Part shown: piece by piece, positions 37,789 through 49,150 of the stretch
Layout: every line of letters starts with the position of its first letter
Numbering within the stretch: the first letter of the stretch is position 1
Assembly (NCBI GenBank): GCA_037957365.1
Contig: JARHVA010000224.1
Coordinates: forward strand, 3,383,501 to 3,447,500
Origin: Torreya grandis
Lineage: Eukaryota > Streptophyta > Pinopsida > Cupressales > Taxaceae
Reading direction: 5' to 3'
DNA: 64,000 nucleotides
Notes under the pieces: model-generated
What the model was told of the DNA's origin: nothing
Databases searched by the model: none
Seen by the model: the letters and a program-made list of their open reading frames with translations, nothing else
Translations under genes and position numbers: made by a program

Positions 37789-38182
37789 TGTTGGAGTGCT
37801 TAATGCACTCACCTAGGGTCTTTTCAAGAGCGCATTACCAAAGATGAAAACATGAAGGAATTTCACACAACAAAACAATACTATCTATTACTAATAAATA
37901 GATTACAATTGAATAAAATCTTCACATATCTCCTCACCTCTTTGACATACAAATACACTCCAAGACTGTCAATAAATAGGAGGAGTAAGAGGTGAGTGGA
38001 GGGTAAGCAAGTGGCCCTCCCACTAGGTGAGTGGTGAGACCATTGTCTCCCACTAAGGATTGAATGGTGAGGCCATTGTCCCCCATTAAGGAGCCAGTAT
38101 GGCCCACTAAGAACTAAGAACATGTATACACAAGATTAGTCTTAATCAAGCCCTAATCGAGTTTAACTAGACTACTCTAACA
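37789..38182 (-). mobile_element. Copia-like LTR (394 bp), copy C
   Basis: Plus-strand ends TGTTGGAG and CTCTAACA. Length identical to copies A and B. Confidence 0.6.
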
Positions 38183-38470
38183 TGAGTCACTCAGATCTGG
38201 AATTGACTATTTGTGCACATAGGGTCACTAATGTTAGGTTGGGGTGAAACCATTGACATAACTAACTCAAGTCTAACATTATTATCCTAGGTTGTTATGA
38301 GGCTATGTGACCATATAGTTTACTACGTCTACCTGAAATAACTTTGTATGTGTGATCCTAATGTCTAGTTGTATACGAAACTATATAAATCATTCTCCTT
38401 CTCCTAGAAACCATAGGTTCACTTGTGAAGGGACAAAACGTAAAAAGATATGGGAAGTTTAATGGGATGA
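38183..38470. other. Spacer between copia-like LTR and LTR array, copy C
   Basis: Third copy of the spacer; ends GATGA before the array. No gene. Confidence 0.5.
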
Positions 38471-40616
38471 TGATATAGGAGAATCATCCACCAGGATGTA
38501 TATAGGGTATTTTCAAATGTCTTAGAGGTCTTAAGAAGTTATTTCAGTCATAATAAGCTTTACTTGAGGCATTAAATGTGTGTCTTAGGTCTTTTAGGGA
38601 CTTTGGAGAGTTTCCCTCTAAAACTCCAAATCTGAACATTCGTAGGTTTGTGAAAATATAAATAAATGTTATTGTACAAGGCTTGTAATAGTTAGAAAGG
38701 GTGTGTCAGTAGTCTAGGGATGTAACTAGGTGTCTTAAAAGGTTTCTAGAAGTCATAGTCATTTGGAAAATCTCAATTAAATAAAATGTAACAAAGTACT
38801 ATTCACAAAAGGTCATTTACTATATTAGTTTTGAGTAGTTGAGGGAGAATCTCAACCAAAATTGGAAACTCCAAGCTCGGGAGAAGATCCAACAACCTGA
38901 TCAGGGTTGAATCTACCCAGAAGGATATGCTCAAGATCTTTAAAAGGTCATAAAAAGCTCAAATTTTCATTGTTGTAGAGAGGAATGATAGTTTGCAGTC
39001 TAGAACATGGTTTTGTAATTATTGAAATGCAAATTTCTTGTCAATAAAAGACACATTTGGATTGAATTTTGTGTAATCATATTATTTATACATGAATGAA
39101 TGTGAATCATTCTAATTTGGATTGAGTTTATGCACAAATTATAGTTTGTCTCATTAAAACCTCCATACCCTATTTTCTATGAATATGCAGTCACTGAAAT
39201 CATTTGATTCATGTGTAAACCTGTGCATGAATTGAGTTTGAGGATTGAAATAGTTGAATGGATTTTTCAAGTGTCACTTTCAAGTATTGGAATGTTTCAA
39301 AATGTCTCAAGCTTTATCAACAATAAATTTGAAGATCTCAGCTTCTGCACACATAGTCAAAACCTAGCGTAGGGGTTTTGATATAAAAGACCTCTAACTT
39401 GGAAAAATATTGAGGTAAGTTTCCAAAGAAGGTTTATAAGGTGTTCCAATAAATTTTAATTCAAAACTCACCTTGCGATTCTTTTGATAGAGGATTATGT
39501 TCTATGTTTTCTATAGATTATCACCAAGAAGGATAGAGGAAGTGAAACTTGACTTTGATTATTTTGTGATTAAACTCCAAAGTCTACATGATGATGTGTT
39601 AGAATTTTTAGATCATTAAATAATGTTTAAATAGTTGATATAAGTCATTTGGTAGTGAAACTAAGTCAAATCTCTCAAAGAAGACATATTAGACTTGTGT
39701 ATACCTAAAAAGTGAATTTAGAATTGTGTTCAAACATTGATGAAACCAATACAAATATTGGTTTCATCCTCAATAAATGATCTAATTTTTTTTAATAAGG
39801 TACTGAGTTGGGTTAAGAAAGAGAGTCCTTTTTCAAGGTTAATTAGACCTTCTCATAGTCCTACTAGTAGAATTAAGATGGTGTCAAGTTTCCTTGGTTT
39901 GTGGTGACCGAGTTGGTATTTTGAGTCTGCTTAAACACCTATAAGGGACCATTATGATTATTTTGAGCTATTTTTATTATTTTTGAATCAAAACATTCCT
40001 TAAATATTCAGGTAGAGGGGATTGTGTATATGATTGTTGTAAGTCTTCATTAGGATAAGGTAAAATTGAGATATTTAGGGTTGTGTTCCTTGAGAATTGA
40101 AGTCTTGACCTTATAAAAAAGTGTAAATGTTGTGGTTTACCAATATATACTTGTCAAAAGAGAATTTTTTCACATTGAAGATTAGTTGCTGACCTTAAGA
40201 GGTAGAAATAGGCCTAATAGTTCTATTTGCAAGCTAAATTGTCATTAGAGTTGTAACATTGAATTGGCTCATGAGCAAAGAAGTTTGAATGAAAAACATA
40301 TAGAAGAGCTATCTAGTATTTTTCAAAATGAAATGTATTTTTGATTTATGTATTTTTAAGGACAAATCATAGTAATTGGAGCTAAGTACTTGAGTTAAGA
40401 CTATTAGGGGTGTTTTATTTAAAGTTTAAATATTTAAGAAAGTGAAAGATAGTGATAAAAATTAAGGTGATTACTCTCTCTAGACCAATACTCAAAAGAA
40501 TTTTATGATATCTAAGAAGATATAATCAAGTGTAGATGGAGATCCATTTTTAAGTTAATCAAATAACTATTGAAGTAGATGATGAAAGAGTAAGTGGACC
40601 ACTTACCATGACATCA
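38471..40616 (+). repeat. LTR 1 of array C
   Basis: Starts TGATATAGG, ends ACATCA. The hairpin at 39739-39768 is intact. Carries the LTR1-specific TATACC variant. Confidence 0.8.
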
Positions 40617-42152
40617 AGTGGTATCAAAGCTCAGAATATTTGAGCTAAAAAAGAAGACAAAGATGATCATATTGTTTACAATAAGGATATTTAAAAGATC
40701 AGAACTTGAAGACCCTACTAGAGGAAAAATTGGCAGCTATTCAAATGTACATGCAATTAATATTTGATGTTTTATTTGAAGTAAATATCGTGAAATTATG
40801 AAATTTCTTGAATTTTGGAAAGAGAAAAAAATAAAGGGAAGTCTCATACCCCATTAGGACTTGAGGATAAGATAGAGAGCTTAGTGAAGCTCAAGATTAA
40901 CAACACAATGATGTTCTAGAGATGGTGAACCAAGGTGAAATAAACTTGGAGCAAGCAAACAAGGTATTTGTGATTTTTTTTGGTTATAGTAAATTTGTTT
41001 GAGTTTTTGTAGACCATTGACTCAAGGAGAGGCTCAGTGAAGCCATTTAAAAGGACCAACAGACTAGGGTACTAAAGACCTAGGTGAGGACCTAAGGAGA
41101 CCAAAAGATTAAGGTATAAAAGACTTGGGTGAGGATCTTCATGAAGGAGTGATGGATCAGATGAAGAAATAGAATTAAGGAAAGAGAAAGACTTCTAGGA
41201 AGAGATATAGATAATGAAACACGTTTTGGTAAATTTTAGCAGAAATTGGAATATTCAATTCATAATCAATGGGGGCATGTTTTTAATAAGGTATCCAAGT
41301 GGCTAGTAAAATAGATTATTGAAAGGATAAGAAAGTAAAAAGAGAAAATGAGTTTGAGAAAATAGTTAAGTATGTTGGTAAGACAACCTAAAGAAGAGAA
41401 AGTTGAGGTAAATAAACCTCAAAATTTTATTTTCAACAATATATTTGAGTGTGTGCTTGGAAAAAAAGAGGTCTATTTTAAGGAAACTAAGTTTTGTGAA
41501 GAACAACAAGTATAAGATGAAGGACAAATTTGTTTTTTTTAAATATAATGGTGTTGATTTTGATGAATCAATATGATTTTCAGTATTAGATCTTGAAAAA
41601 TATAGATTGAATGAGGTAAAAATTATGATAGCAAGTGAAGAAGAACAATTGCTAAGCCTATTTGAAGGATTAAACAATTAGTATTTGAGAGATGAAGTGT
41701 TCGACTCTTTGTTTGTCTATGAGAATCCAAAATAGTTGGAAGAGGAGATAATAGAATTAGAGAATGATTTAAATAGAGAAATAGTGAGAAGTGAAGAATA
41801 AACACCTAATTTGGTGAGTGAAGACAGAAAAAGTGAAGAAGGGCCAAAAATGTAACATGGGACTCAAAAGTCTCAATATTTTATATCTGACTATTGGTTG
41901 AGTTGTATTTGTTTAGGTTTAGTAGTCAAGGAGGAGAAAATCGAAGCAAAGGAAAATCTTGAGGGAGTTCAAATGGAAGAATAACAAGAAAAGATCCTCA
42001 TCTTTGAGGATAAAATGAAAAACAAGTACAATTTAAGGAATAAGACGATAAAAAAGAAGAAAAATATAGAAAATGATGTACCAATGCAATATACATGGAG
42101 GAAGAGGAAGAAACATTTGAGTTGGAGTTCAAATTTCTTTACATGAAGAATC
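40617..42152 (+). mobile_element. Internal region 1 of array C
   Basis: The primer site is TGGTATCAAAGCTC (40619). The decayed frame near its end keeps NDVPMQYTWRKRKKHLSW, with Gln where several copies have a stop. Confidence 0.75.
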
Positions 42153-44327
42153 TGATGTAGGAACATCATGCACCAGGATGTATGTAAGGTCTTGTCAATT
42201 ATCTTGTAGGTCTTAAGAGGTTATTTCAGTCATAATAAGCCTTACTTGAGGCATTATAAGTATGTCTTAAGTCTTTTAGGACTTTGGAGAGTTTCCCTCC
42301 AAAACTTCAATTTGAAAATTCAAATGTTTGTAAATATATGAATAAATGTTATTGTAGAAGGATTTTAATGAGTTATAAAGGGTGTGACAGTAGTCTATGT
42401 ATGTATCTAGGTGTCTTATAAGGTTTCTAGAAGTCATAGTCATCTATAAAATCTAAAATAAAGCAAATATAACAAAGTACTATTCATAAAAGGTCATTTT
42501 CTATCTTAGTCTTTAGTAGTTGAGGGAGAATCTCAACCAAATTTGGACCCTCCAAGCTTAGGAGAAGCTCCAAAAACTTGATCAGGGTCAAATCTACCTA
42601 GAAGGAGACACTCAAGACCATTTCATGAAAATATCAACTTTTCATTATTGTAGAGAGGAATGACAGTCTGCAGTCTAAAATAGGGTCTTGTAAGTATTGG
42701 AATAAAAATTTATTGTCAATAAAAGACATATTTGGATTTAAATTATTGTAATAATATATTTTATACATGAATTAATGTGAATCATTCTAATTTGGATTGA
42801 TTTTATGCATAAATTGTAGTTTATCTCATTAAAACTCCTTCATACCCTATTTTCTATGAATATATAATCACTAAAGTCATTTGATTCACATGTAAACCTA
42901 TGCATAAATTGAGTTTGAGGATTGGAATAGTTGAAGGTGTTTTTCAAGAGTCTCTTACAAGTATTGGAATGTTTCAAAATGTCTCAGGCTTTATGAACAA
43001 TAAATTTAAAGCTCTCAACTTCCACACACATAGTCAAACCCTAGCACAAGGGTTTTGATATAAAAAGACCTATAACTTGGAAAATAACTGATAAAATAAT
43101 TAAAATATTGATGTAAGTTTCCAAAGAATGTTTATAATGTGTTACAATAGGTTTCAATTCAAAACTCACCTTGTGATTCTTTTGATAGAGGATTGTGTTT
43201 TGTGTTTTTTGTAGGTTATCATCAAGAAGGACATATAAAGTGAAATTTGACTTTGATTACTTTGTTATTGGAATCCAAACTCAAATGAAGATGTGTTATA
43301 ATTTTGAGATCATTATATAAAATTTAAATAGTTAATATAATTCATTTTTTAGGGAAACTAAGTCAAATCTCTCAAAGAAGACATATTAGACTTATGTATG
43401 CCTAAAAAGTGAATTTAGAATTGTGTTCAAATATTGATGAAACCAATACAAAGATTGGTTTCATCCTAAATAGATGATATAATTTTTTTTAATAAGTTAT
43501 TTATAATTAATTTAGTTGGGTTAATAAGGAGAGTACTTTTTCAAGTTCAATTAGACATTCTCATAGTTCTGCTAGCAGAATTAAGATAGTGTCAAGTTTC
43601 CTTGGTTTGTGGTGACCTAGCTGGTATTTTGAGTATGTGTAAATACCTATAAGGGACCATTATGATTATTTTGGGATATTTATATATTTTTTGAATCAAA
43701 ACATTCTTTTAATCATCAAATATAGGGGACTATGTATATGATTGTTGTAAGTCTTCATTGGGATAAGGTAGAATTGAGAGATTTAGAAATGTGTTGCTTG
43801 GGAATTGAAGTCTTGACATTTTAAAAATGTGTATATGTTGTGGTTTACCAATATAGAATTGTTAAAATAGAAAATTTTCACCTTGAATAATAGTTTTAGA
43901 CCTTAAGAGGTAGAACTAGGTCTAATAGGCATATTTTCAAGCTAAGTTGTCATTTGAGTTGTAACGTTGAATTGTTGCACGAGTAAAGAAGTTTTAATGA
44001 AAAACATATAGAATACCTACCTAGTATTGTTCAAAAGGAAGTGTATTTATTATTATATGGATTTCTTAAAGATAAATCATAGTAATTGGAGTTAAGTGGT
44101 TGATTTAAGACCATTAAGGGTGTTTTATTCAAAGTGCAAAGATTTAAGCAAGTGAAAGATAATGATAGAAAATAAGATGATTAGTCTCTCTAAACCAATA
44201 CTCAAAAGAGTTTTGTGATAACCCAGAAGAGATAATCAAGTGCAAGAGAATATACATTTTGAAAGCTAATCAAATAATTGTTAAAGTAGATGATGAAAGA
44301 GTAATTGGACCACTTACCATGACATCA
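42153..44327 (+). repeat. LTR 2 of array C
   Basis: Starts TGATGTAGG, ends ACATCA. The hairpin at 43436-43465 is intact. Confidence 0.8.
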
Positions 44328-45870
44328 AGTGGTACATGAGCTTAGAAGATATGAGCTAAAAAAGTAGAAAAAGAGGATCAAATTGTTTATATTAAGGATA
44401 TTTAAAATATCAAATCTTGAAGACCCTGTTGGAGGAAAATTTGGAAACTATTAAAAGGTACATACAATTAATATTTGATGTTTTATTTGAAGTAAATATT
44501 ATGAAATTATTAAATTTCTTGAATTTTGGAAAGAAAATAGGATAAATGGAAGTGTCATAGCCCATTGAAGCTTGAAGAGAAGATAGAGAGCTTAGTGAAG
44601 CTCAAGAGTAAGATCACAGTGATTCTCTAGAGATGATGAACCAAGGTGAAATAAAATTGGAGGAAGTAAATAAGGTATTTGTGATTTATTTTTCTTATTC
44701 TTCATTTATTGAAGTTGTTACAAACCATTGACTCAAAGAGAGGCTCAATGAATCCATTGAACATGACGAAAAGACTAGGGGTACAAAAGACCTAGGTGAG
44801 GACCTAAGGAGACCAACATACTAAGGTGTAAAAGACTAGGGTGAGGATCTTCATGAAGGAGTAATGGATCAAATGAAGAAAAAGAGAGAGTTAAGGAAAG
44901 AGAGAGATTGTCAAGAAGAGATAGAGATATTGAAGCACATTTTGATAATTTTATATATCAGAGACTAGAAGATTCTATTCATAATCATCACGGGTATGTG
45001 TTTAAGAGGGTAGCCAAGTGTCTAGTAAAATAGGTTGTTAAAAGGAGAATAAATAAAAAAGATAAAAGGAGTTTGAGAAAATAGTTAAGGATGTTGGTAA
45101 GGCAATCCAAAGAAGATAAAAAGGAGGTAAACAAGCTTCAAATTTTTAATTTTAACAATTTATTTGGGTGTGTACTTGCATAAAAATAGGTATGTTTTGA
45201 GGAAACCAAGTTTTGTGAAGAACAACAGGTACAAGATGAAGGCAAAAGTTATTTTTGTTTGGATAATGGTGTTGATTTTGATGAATCAATATGTTTTTCA
45301 ATATTAGATCATGAAAAAGATAGTAAATTAGGTAACAAGTATGATAATCAATGAATAAGAATAGTTGTTCAGCCTATTTGAAGGATTAAACAAGGAATAT
45401 TTGAGAGATGAAGTATCTGACTCTTTGTTTGTCTATGAGAGGCTATAATAGTGCAAAAAGGAGATAAGAGCATTAGAGAATGATTTAAATAGAGAAATAG
45501 TGGGAAGTGAAGAAGAAACACCTGATTCGGTGAGTGAATATATAAAAAGTAAAGAATAATGGCCAAAAATGCAAGATAAGATTCAAAAGTCTCAATGATT
45601 TTTATCTGACTATTGGTTGAGTTATATTTGTGTAGGTTTAACAATCAAGGAGGAGAAAATTGAATCAAAATAAAATCTTGAGGGAGTTCAAATGGAAGAA
45701 GACAAAGGAAATATCCTCATGTTGGAGGACAAAGTGAATAACAAGTACAAGTCAAGGAAAAATACTGTAAAAAAGAAGAAGAATATAACAAAGAATGTAC
45801 CAATGTAATACAACTAGAGGAAGAAGAAGAAACATTTGAGTTGGAGCTCAAATTTATAACCTAGGGAATT
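44328..45870 (+). mobile_element. Internal region 2 of array C
   Basis: The primer site has eroded to TGGTACATGAGCTT (44330). The unknown frame is present with stops from about 45110. Confidence 0.75.
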
Positions 45871-48056
45871 TGATGAAGGAAAATCATCTACCATGATATA
45901 TATATATAAGGTATTTTTAATTGTATTATAGGTCTTAATAAGTTATTTAAGTGATACTAAGCCTTACTTGAGGTATTAGAAGTGTGTCTTAGGTCTTTTA
46001 GGGACTTTGGAGAGTTTCCCTCCAAAACTCCAAATTTGAAAATTCAAATGTTTATAAATATATGAATGAATGTTATTGTACACAGATTGTAATGAGTTAG
46101 AATAGGTGTGTTAGTAGTCTATTGATGTATCTAGGTGTCTTAAAATGTTTCTATAAGTCATAGTCATCTAGAAAATCTCAAACAAAATAAATGTGACAAA
46201 GTATTATTTATAAAAGGTCATTTATTATCTCAGTCTTGAGTAGTTGAGGGAGAATCTCAACCAAGTTTGGACACTCCAAGCTTGGGTGAATCTCAAACAA
46301 CCTGATCAAGGTTGAATATACCCATAAAGAGACACTCAAGACATTTAAAAAGTCATAAAAGATCAACTTTTCATTGTTGTAGAGAGGAATGAAAGGCTAC
46401 AGTATAAAATAGGGTTTTGTAAGTATTGAATTGAAAATTTCTTGTCAATAAAAGACATATTTGGCTTGAAGTTTGTGTAATCATATTTTTTATACATGTC
46501 TGAATGTGAATCATTCTAATTTGGATTGATTTTATGCACAAATTGTAGTTTGTCTCATTAAAACTCTTTCATACCTTGTTTTCTATGAATATACAATCAC
46601 TACAGTCATTTGATTCATGTGTAAACCTATGCATGAATTGATTTTGAGGATTGAAATAGTAGAATGGGTTTTTAAAGAGTCTATTGAGAGTATGGGAATG
46701 TTTCAAAACATCTCAAGCTTTATGAATAATAAATTTTAAGCTCTCAGTTTTTGCACACATGGTCAAACCCTAACGCAAGGACTTTGATATAAAAAGACAT
46801 GTAACTTGGAAAATAACTGGTCAAACTCATTCAAATATTTAGGGAAGTTGTCAAATAAGATTTATAAGGTGTTAAAATAGGATTTCATTCAAAACTCACC
46901 TTGTGATTCTTTTGATAGAGGACTGTGTTCTGTGTTTTCTGTAGGTTATCATTAAAAAGGACAAAGAAAGTGAATTTTGACTTTGATTACTTTGTAATTG
47001 GAATCCAAACTCTACGTGAAGATGTTTTAGCATTTTGAGATAATTAAATAAGTTTGAAATATTTTATATAAGTCATTTGGTAGTGAACCTAAGATAAATC
47101 TCTCAAAGAAGATAAATTAGACTTGTGTATGCCTAAAAAGCGAATTTAGAATTGTGTTCAAATATTGATGAAACCAATACAAAAAATGGTTTCATACTCA
47201 ATAGATGATCTAAAACATTTGAATAAGTTATTTATAAGTTATTGAGTTGGGTTAATAAATATGGTACTTATGTAAGGTCAATTACACCTTCTCACAGTCT
47301 TGCTAGCATAATTAAAATAGTGTCAAGTTTCCTTGGTTTGTGGTGACCTAGCTAGTATTTTGAGTCTATATAAACACCTATAACGGACCATTATGATTAA
47401 TTTTATATATTTTTATTATTTTTGAATAAAAACATTCCTTAAATCTTAAAATATAGGGGAATTTGTAAATGATAGTTGTAAGTCTTCATTGGGATAAGGC
47501 AGAATTGAGAGATCTAGGATTGTGTTGCTTGGGAGTTGAAGCCTTGACCTTATACAAAATTGTATATGTTGCGGTTTACCAATATATACTTGTCAAAAGA
47601 TAATTTTTTCACTTGGAAGATTAGTTTCAGACCTTAAGAGGTGAAACTAGGCCCAACAAGCATATTTACAAGCTAAGTTGTCATATGAGTTGTAATGTGA
47701 AATTGCCTCATGTGTAAAGAATTTTGAATGGAAAACATATATAAGACCTCTCTAGTATTGTTCAAAAGGAAGTGTATTTTTTTTAAGGGATTTATTAAAG
47801 ATATATCACACTAATTGGAGCTAAGTACTTGATTTAAGACCATTATGGCTATTTTATTCAAATTACAGAGATTTAAGCAAGTGAAAGATAGTGATAAAAA
47901 GTAAGGTGATTGGTCTCTCTAGACCAATACTCAAAATAGTTTTGTGATAAACAATAATAGATAATCAAGTGTATGTGGAGATACATTTTTTAAGTTAATC
48001 AAATAATTATTGAAGTAGATGATGTAAGAGTAAGTGGACCACTTATTGTGACATTA
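45871..48056 (+). repeat. LTR 3 of array C
   Basis: Starts TGATGAAGG, ends ACATTA like the third LTR of B. The hairpin at about 47167-47196 has lost pairing, the only damaged copy besides the deleted one. Confidence 0.8.
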
Positions 48057-48374
48057 GTTGAGCTGACCCCAATCGACCCAATTGATGATTGACCACTACC
48101 TATGCATCCAATACTTTGAATAGGGAAGTCAATACACACATTTTTATTTCCCTTAGTGTGAGTGTAAAATTTTATCCTTTACTTTATGAATGCACCTAGT
48201 GGTCTAACTTTCAACATTGACAATATTTTTATTGACTTAGCTAGTGTGATTTTGGGTTGACTAATGATTGCTCCTAGTGAATTATTTTACAATTACAAGA
48301 AACAAGGTAGTTTTTATCGATGTGTGGTAGTGTATATACATGTACAAGATGAATTTTGATGACTTATATATGTT
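48057..48374. other. Right flank of block C and adjoining unique DNA
   Basis: Matches B 36054-36233 up to 48236, then unique AT-rich sequence. The last 16 bases (48359-48374) are the left copy of the direct repeat bounding the next insertion. Confidence 0.6.
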
Positions 48375-48392
48375 TTAGATTATGGTAAAAAT

Positions 48393-48572
48393 AGGTTTTG
48401 AAGGGACCCTAAAACCCTTTAACAAAATCAAGAAAGATAAAGCATTAACAACCACCAGGAAAAGTAGTCCTGAAACCTACTGAAGAGTAGCATCAAAATC
48501 AGGTTTTACAGGGACCTAAAACCACAAACATAGTCCAATAAAAGCACCCAGGTTTTACAAGGACCTGAAACC
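48393..48572. repeat. Three related short inverted-repeat modules
   Basis: At 48393, 48501 and 48550 a motif near AGGTTTTACAGGGACC is followed by TAAAACC or TGAAACC, so each module can fold as GGTTTTA against TAAAACC. They are unevenly spaced and imperfect. Function unknown. Confidence 0.5.
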
Positions 48573-48722
48573 TCAAAAAACTTACAACATAGGGTAAATA
48601 ATGCTAAAAAATATATATCTTTAGCATTCTGCCCTAGCCAACAATGTAGGTTGTCATTGCAAAATAATGACACACAAGCATTTACCAGGACATTAAAATT
48701 CTAAAAAATACCTTTGGTTTAT

Positions 48723-48832
48723 CTATCCCTTTGATTTGACAGAGACACCATCAGATCCAACAATAATGACAACCATAGCCATGTCAAGAAAAATGCCATG
48801 CTCCACCATGCCCTCAAACCCTAAAATCACAC
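48723..48832 (-). pseudogene. Ribose-5-phosphate isomerase C-terminal fragment
   Basis: The last 35 or so residues before the stop read EGMVEHGIFLDMAMVVIIVG followed by SDGVSVKSKG. This is the pattern of the plant ribose-5-phosphate isomerase (RpiA-type) C-terminus, where V-[ED]-H-G, a small-residue strand and G-x-DGV-x-VK precede the stop. The enzyme interconverts ribose-5-phosphate and ribulose-5-phosphate in the Calvin and pentose phosphate pathways. Only the tail is here, joined in frame to the transporter fragment. The assignment is from memory of the family and needs a search. Confidence 0.6.
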
Positions 48833-49150
48833 TACTCATAACAAACAACACCAAAATCAAAGAAACAAGCCCCAGAACCAGCGTCACCACTGCCCATTCC
48901 ATCCAACCGATCACCCCCTCTGCTAAATTGACACTCAGAGGAATCACCACCATGAAATTCAAAAACATCACTGAAGAAATCCCCAACATCTGGAAGCACA
49001 TCAGCATGAACCACGACCCCAGTCGACGTTTCATCTCGTCACCTACCTTAGAACAAGAAGGCGAGGGTGATTAACCATGGGATTTGGTCGCCAAAGGCTG
49101 AGAAGGCGGCCGTGAAGGTTAGGGTTTTGGTCAGCATGGCGGCCACCTCT
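48833..49150 (-). pseudogene. Plastid dicarboxylate translocator fragment (DiT-type)
   Basis: Two pieces of a DiT-type 2-oxoglutarate or glutamate/malate translocator of the inner chloroplast envelope. The 5' piece (about 49048-49150) reads LTKTLTFTAAFSAFGDQIPW, then LITLAFLF. The second (about 48833-49034) reads RLGSWFMLMCFQ, with SSVMFLNFM, NPLS-like IPLSVNLAE, IGWMEWA and LGLVSLILVLF, all in family order. The stretch normally lying between them is missing and the two are in different frames. The second piece runs in frame into the isomerase tail. Hydrophobic segments match the family's membrane helices. It is a dead, rearranged fragment. Confidence 0.7.

Larger units (their letters stand above)
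38471..48056 (+). mobile_element. Tandem LTR array (LTR-int-LTR-int-LTR), copy C, most complete
   Basis: At 9586 bp this is the fullest copy: three LTRs of 2146, 2175 and 2186 bp and two internal regions of 1536 and 1543 bp. The flank GATGA on the left faces GTTGA on the right. It is the best reference for the element. Confidence 0.85.
36234..48236. repeat. Composite duplicated block C (12,003 bp)
   Basis: Tandem partner of block B. It is longer because LTR1 of its array is intact and because it gained a 322-bp miniature LTR element and a 28-base unmatched stretch in the left segment. Similarity to B stops at ATTGAC (48236); unrelated sequence follows. Confidence 0.85.

Noticed and set aside
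37446..37812. Small conserved proteins repeated in all three blocks on the minus strand
   Set aside because: They are chance frames in the copia-like leader, kept only because the blocks are recent duplicates; overlapping frames are equally open.
1..48236. Host gene family in tandem
   Set aside because: The repeated blocks contain only transposon parts; no frame is intact across copies.
48736..49074. Plus-strand protein rich in Thr and Ser
   Set aside because: It is the antisense shadow of the transporter and isomerase fragments.
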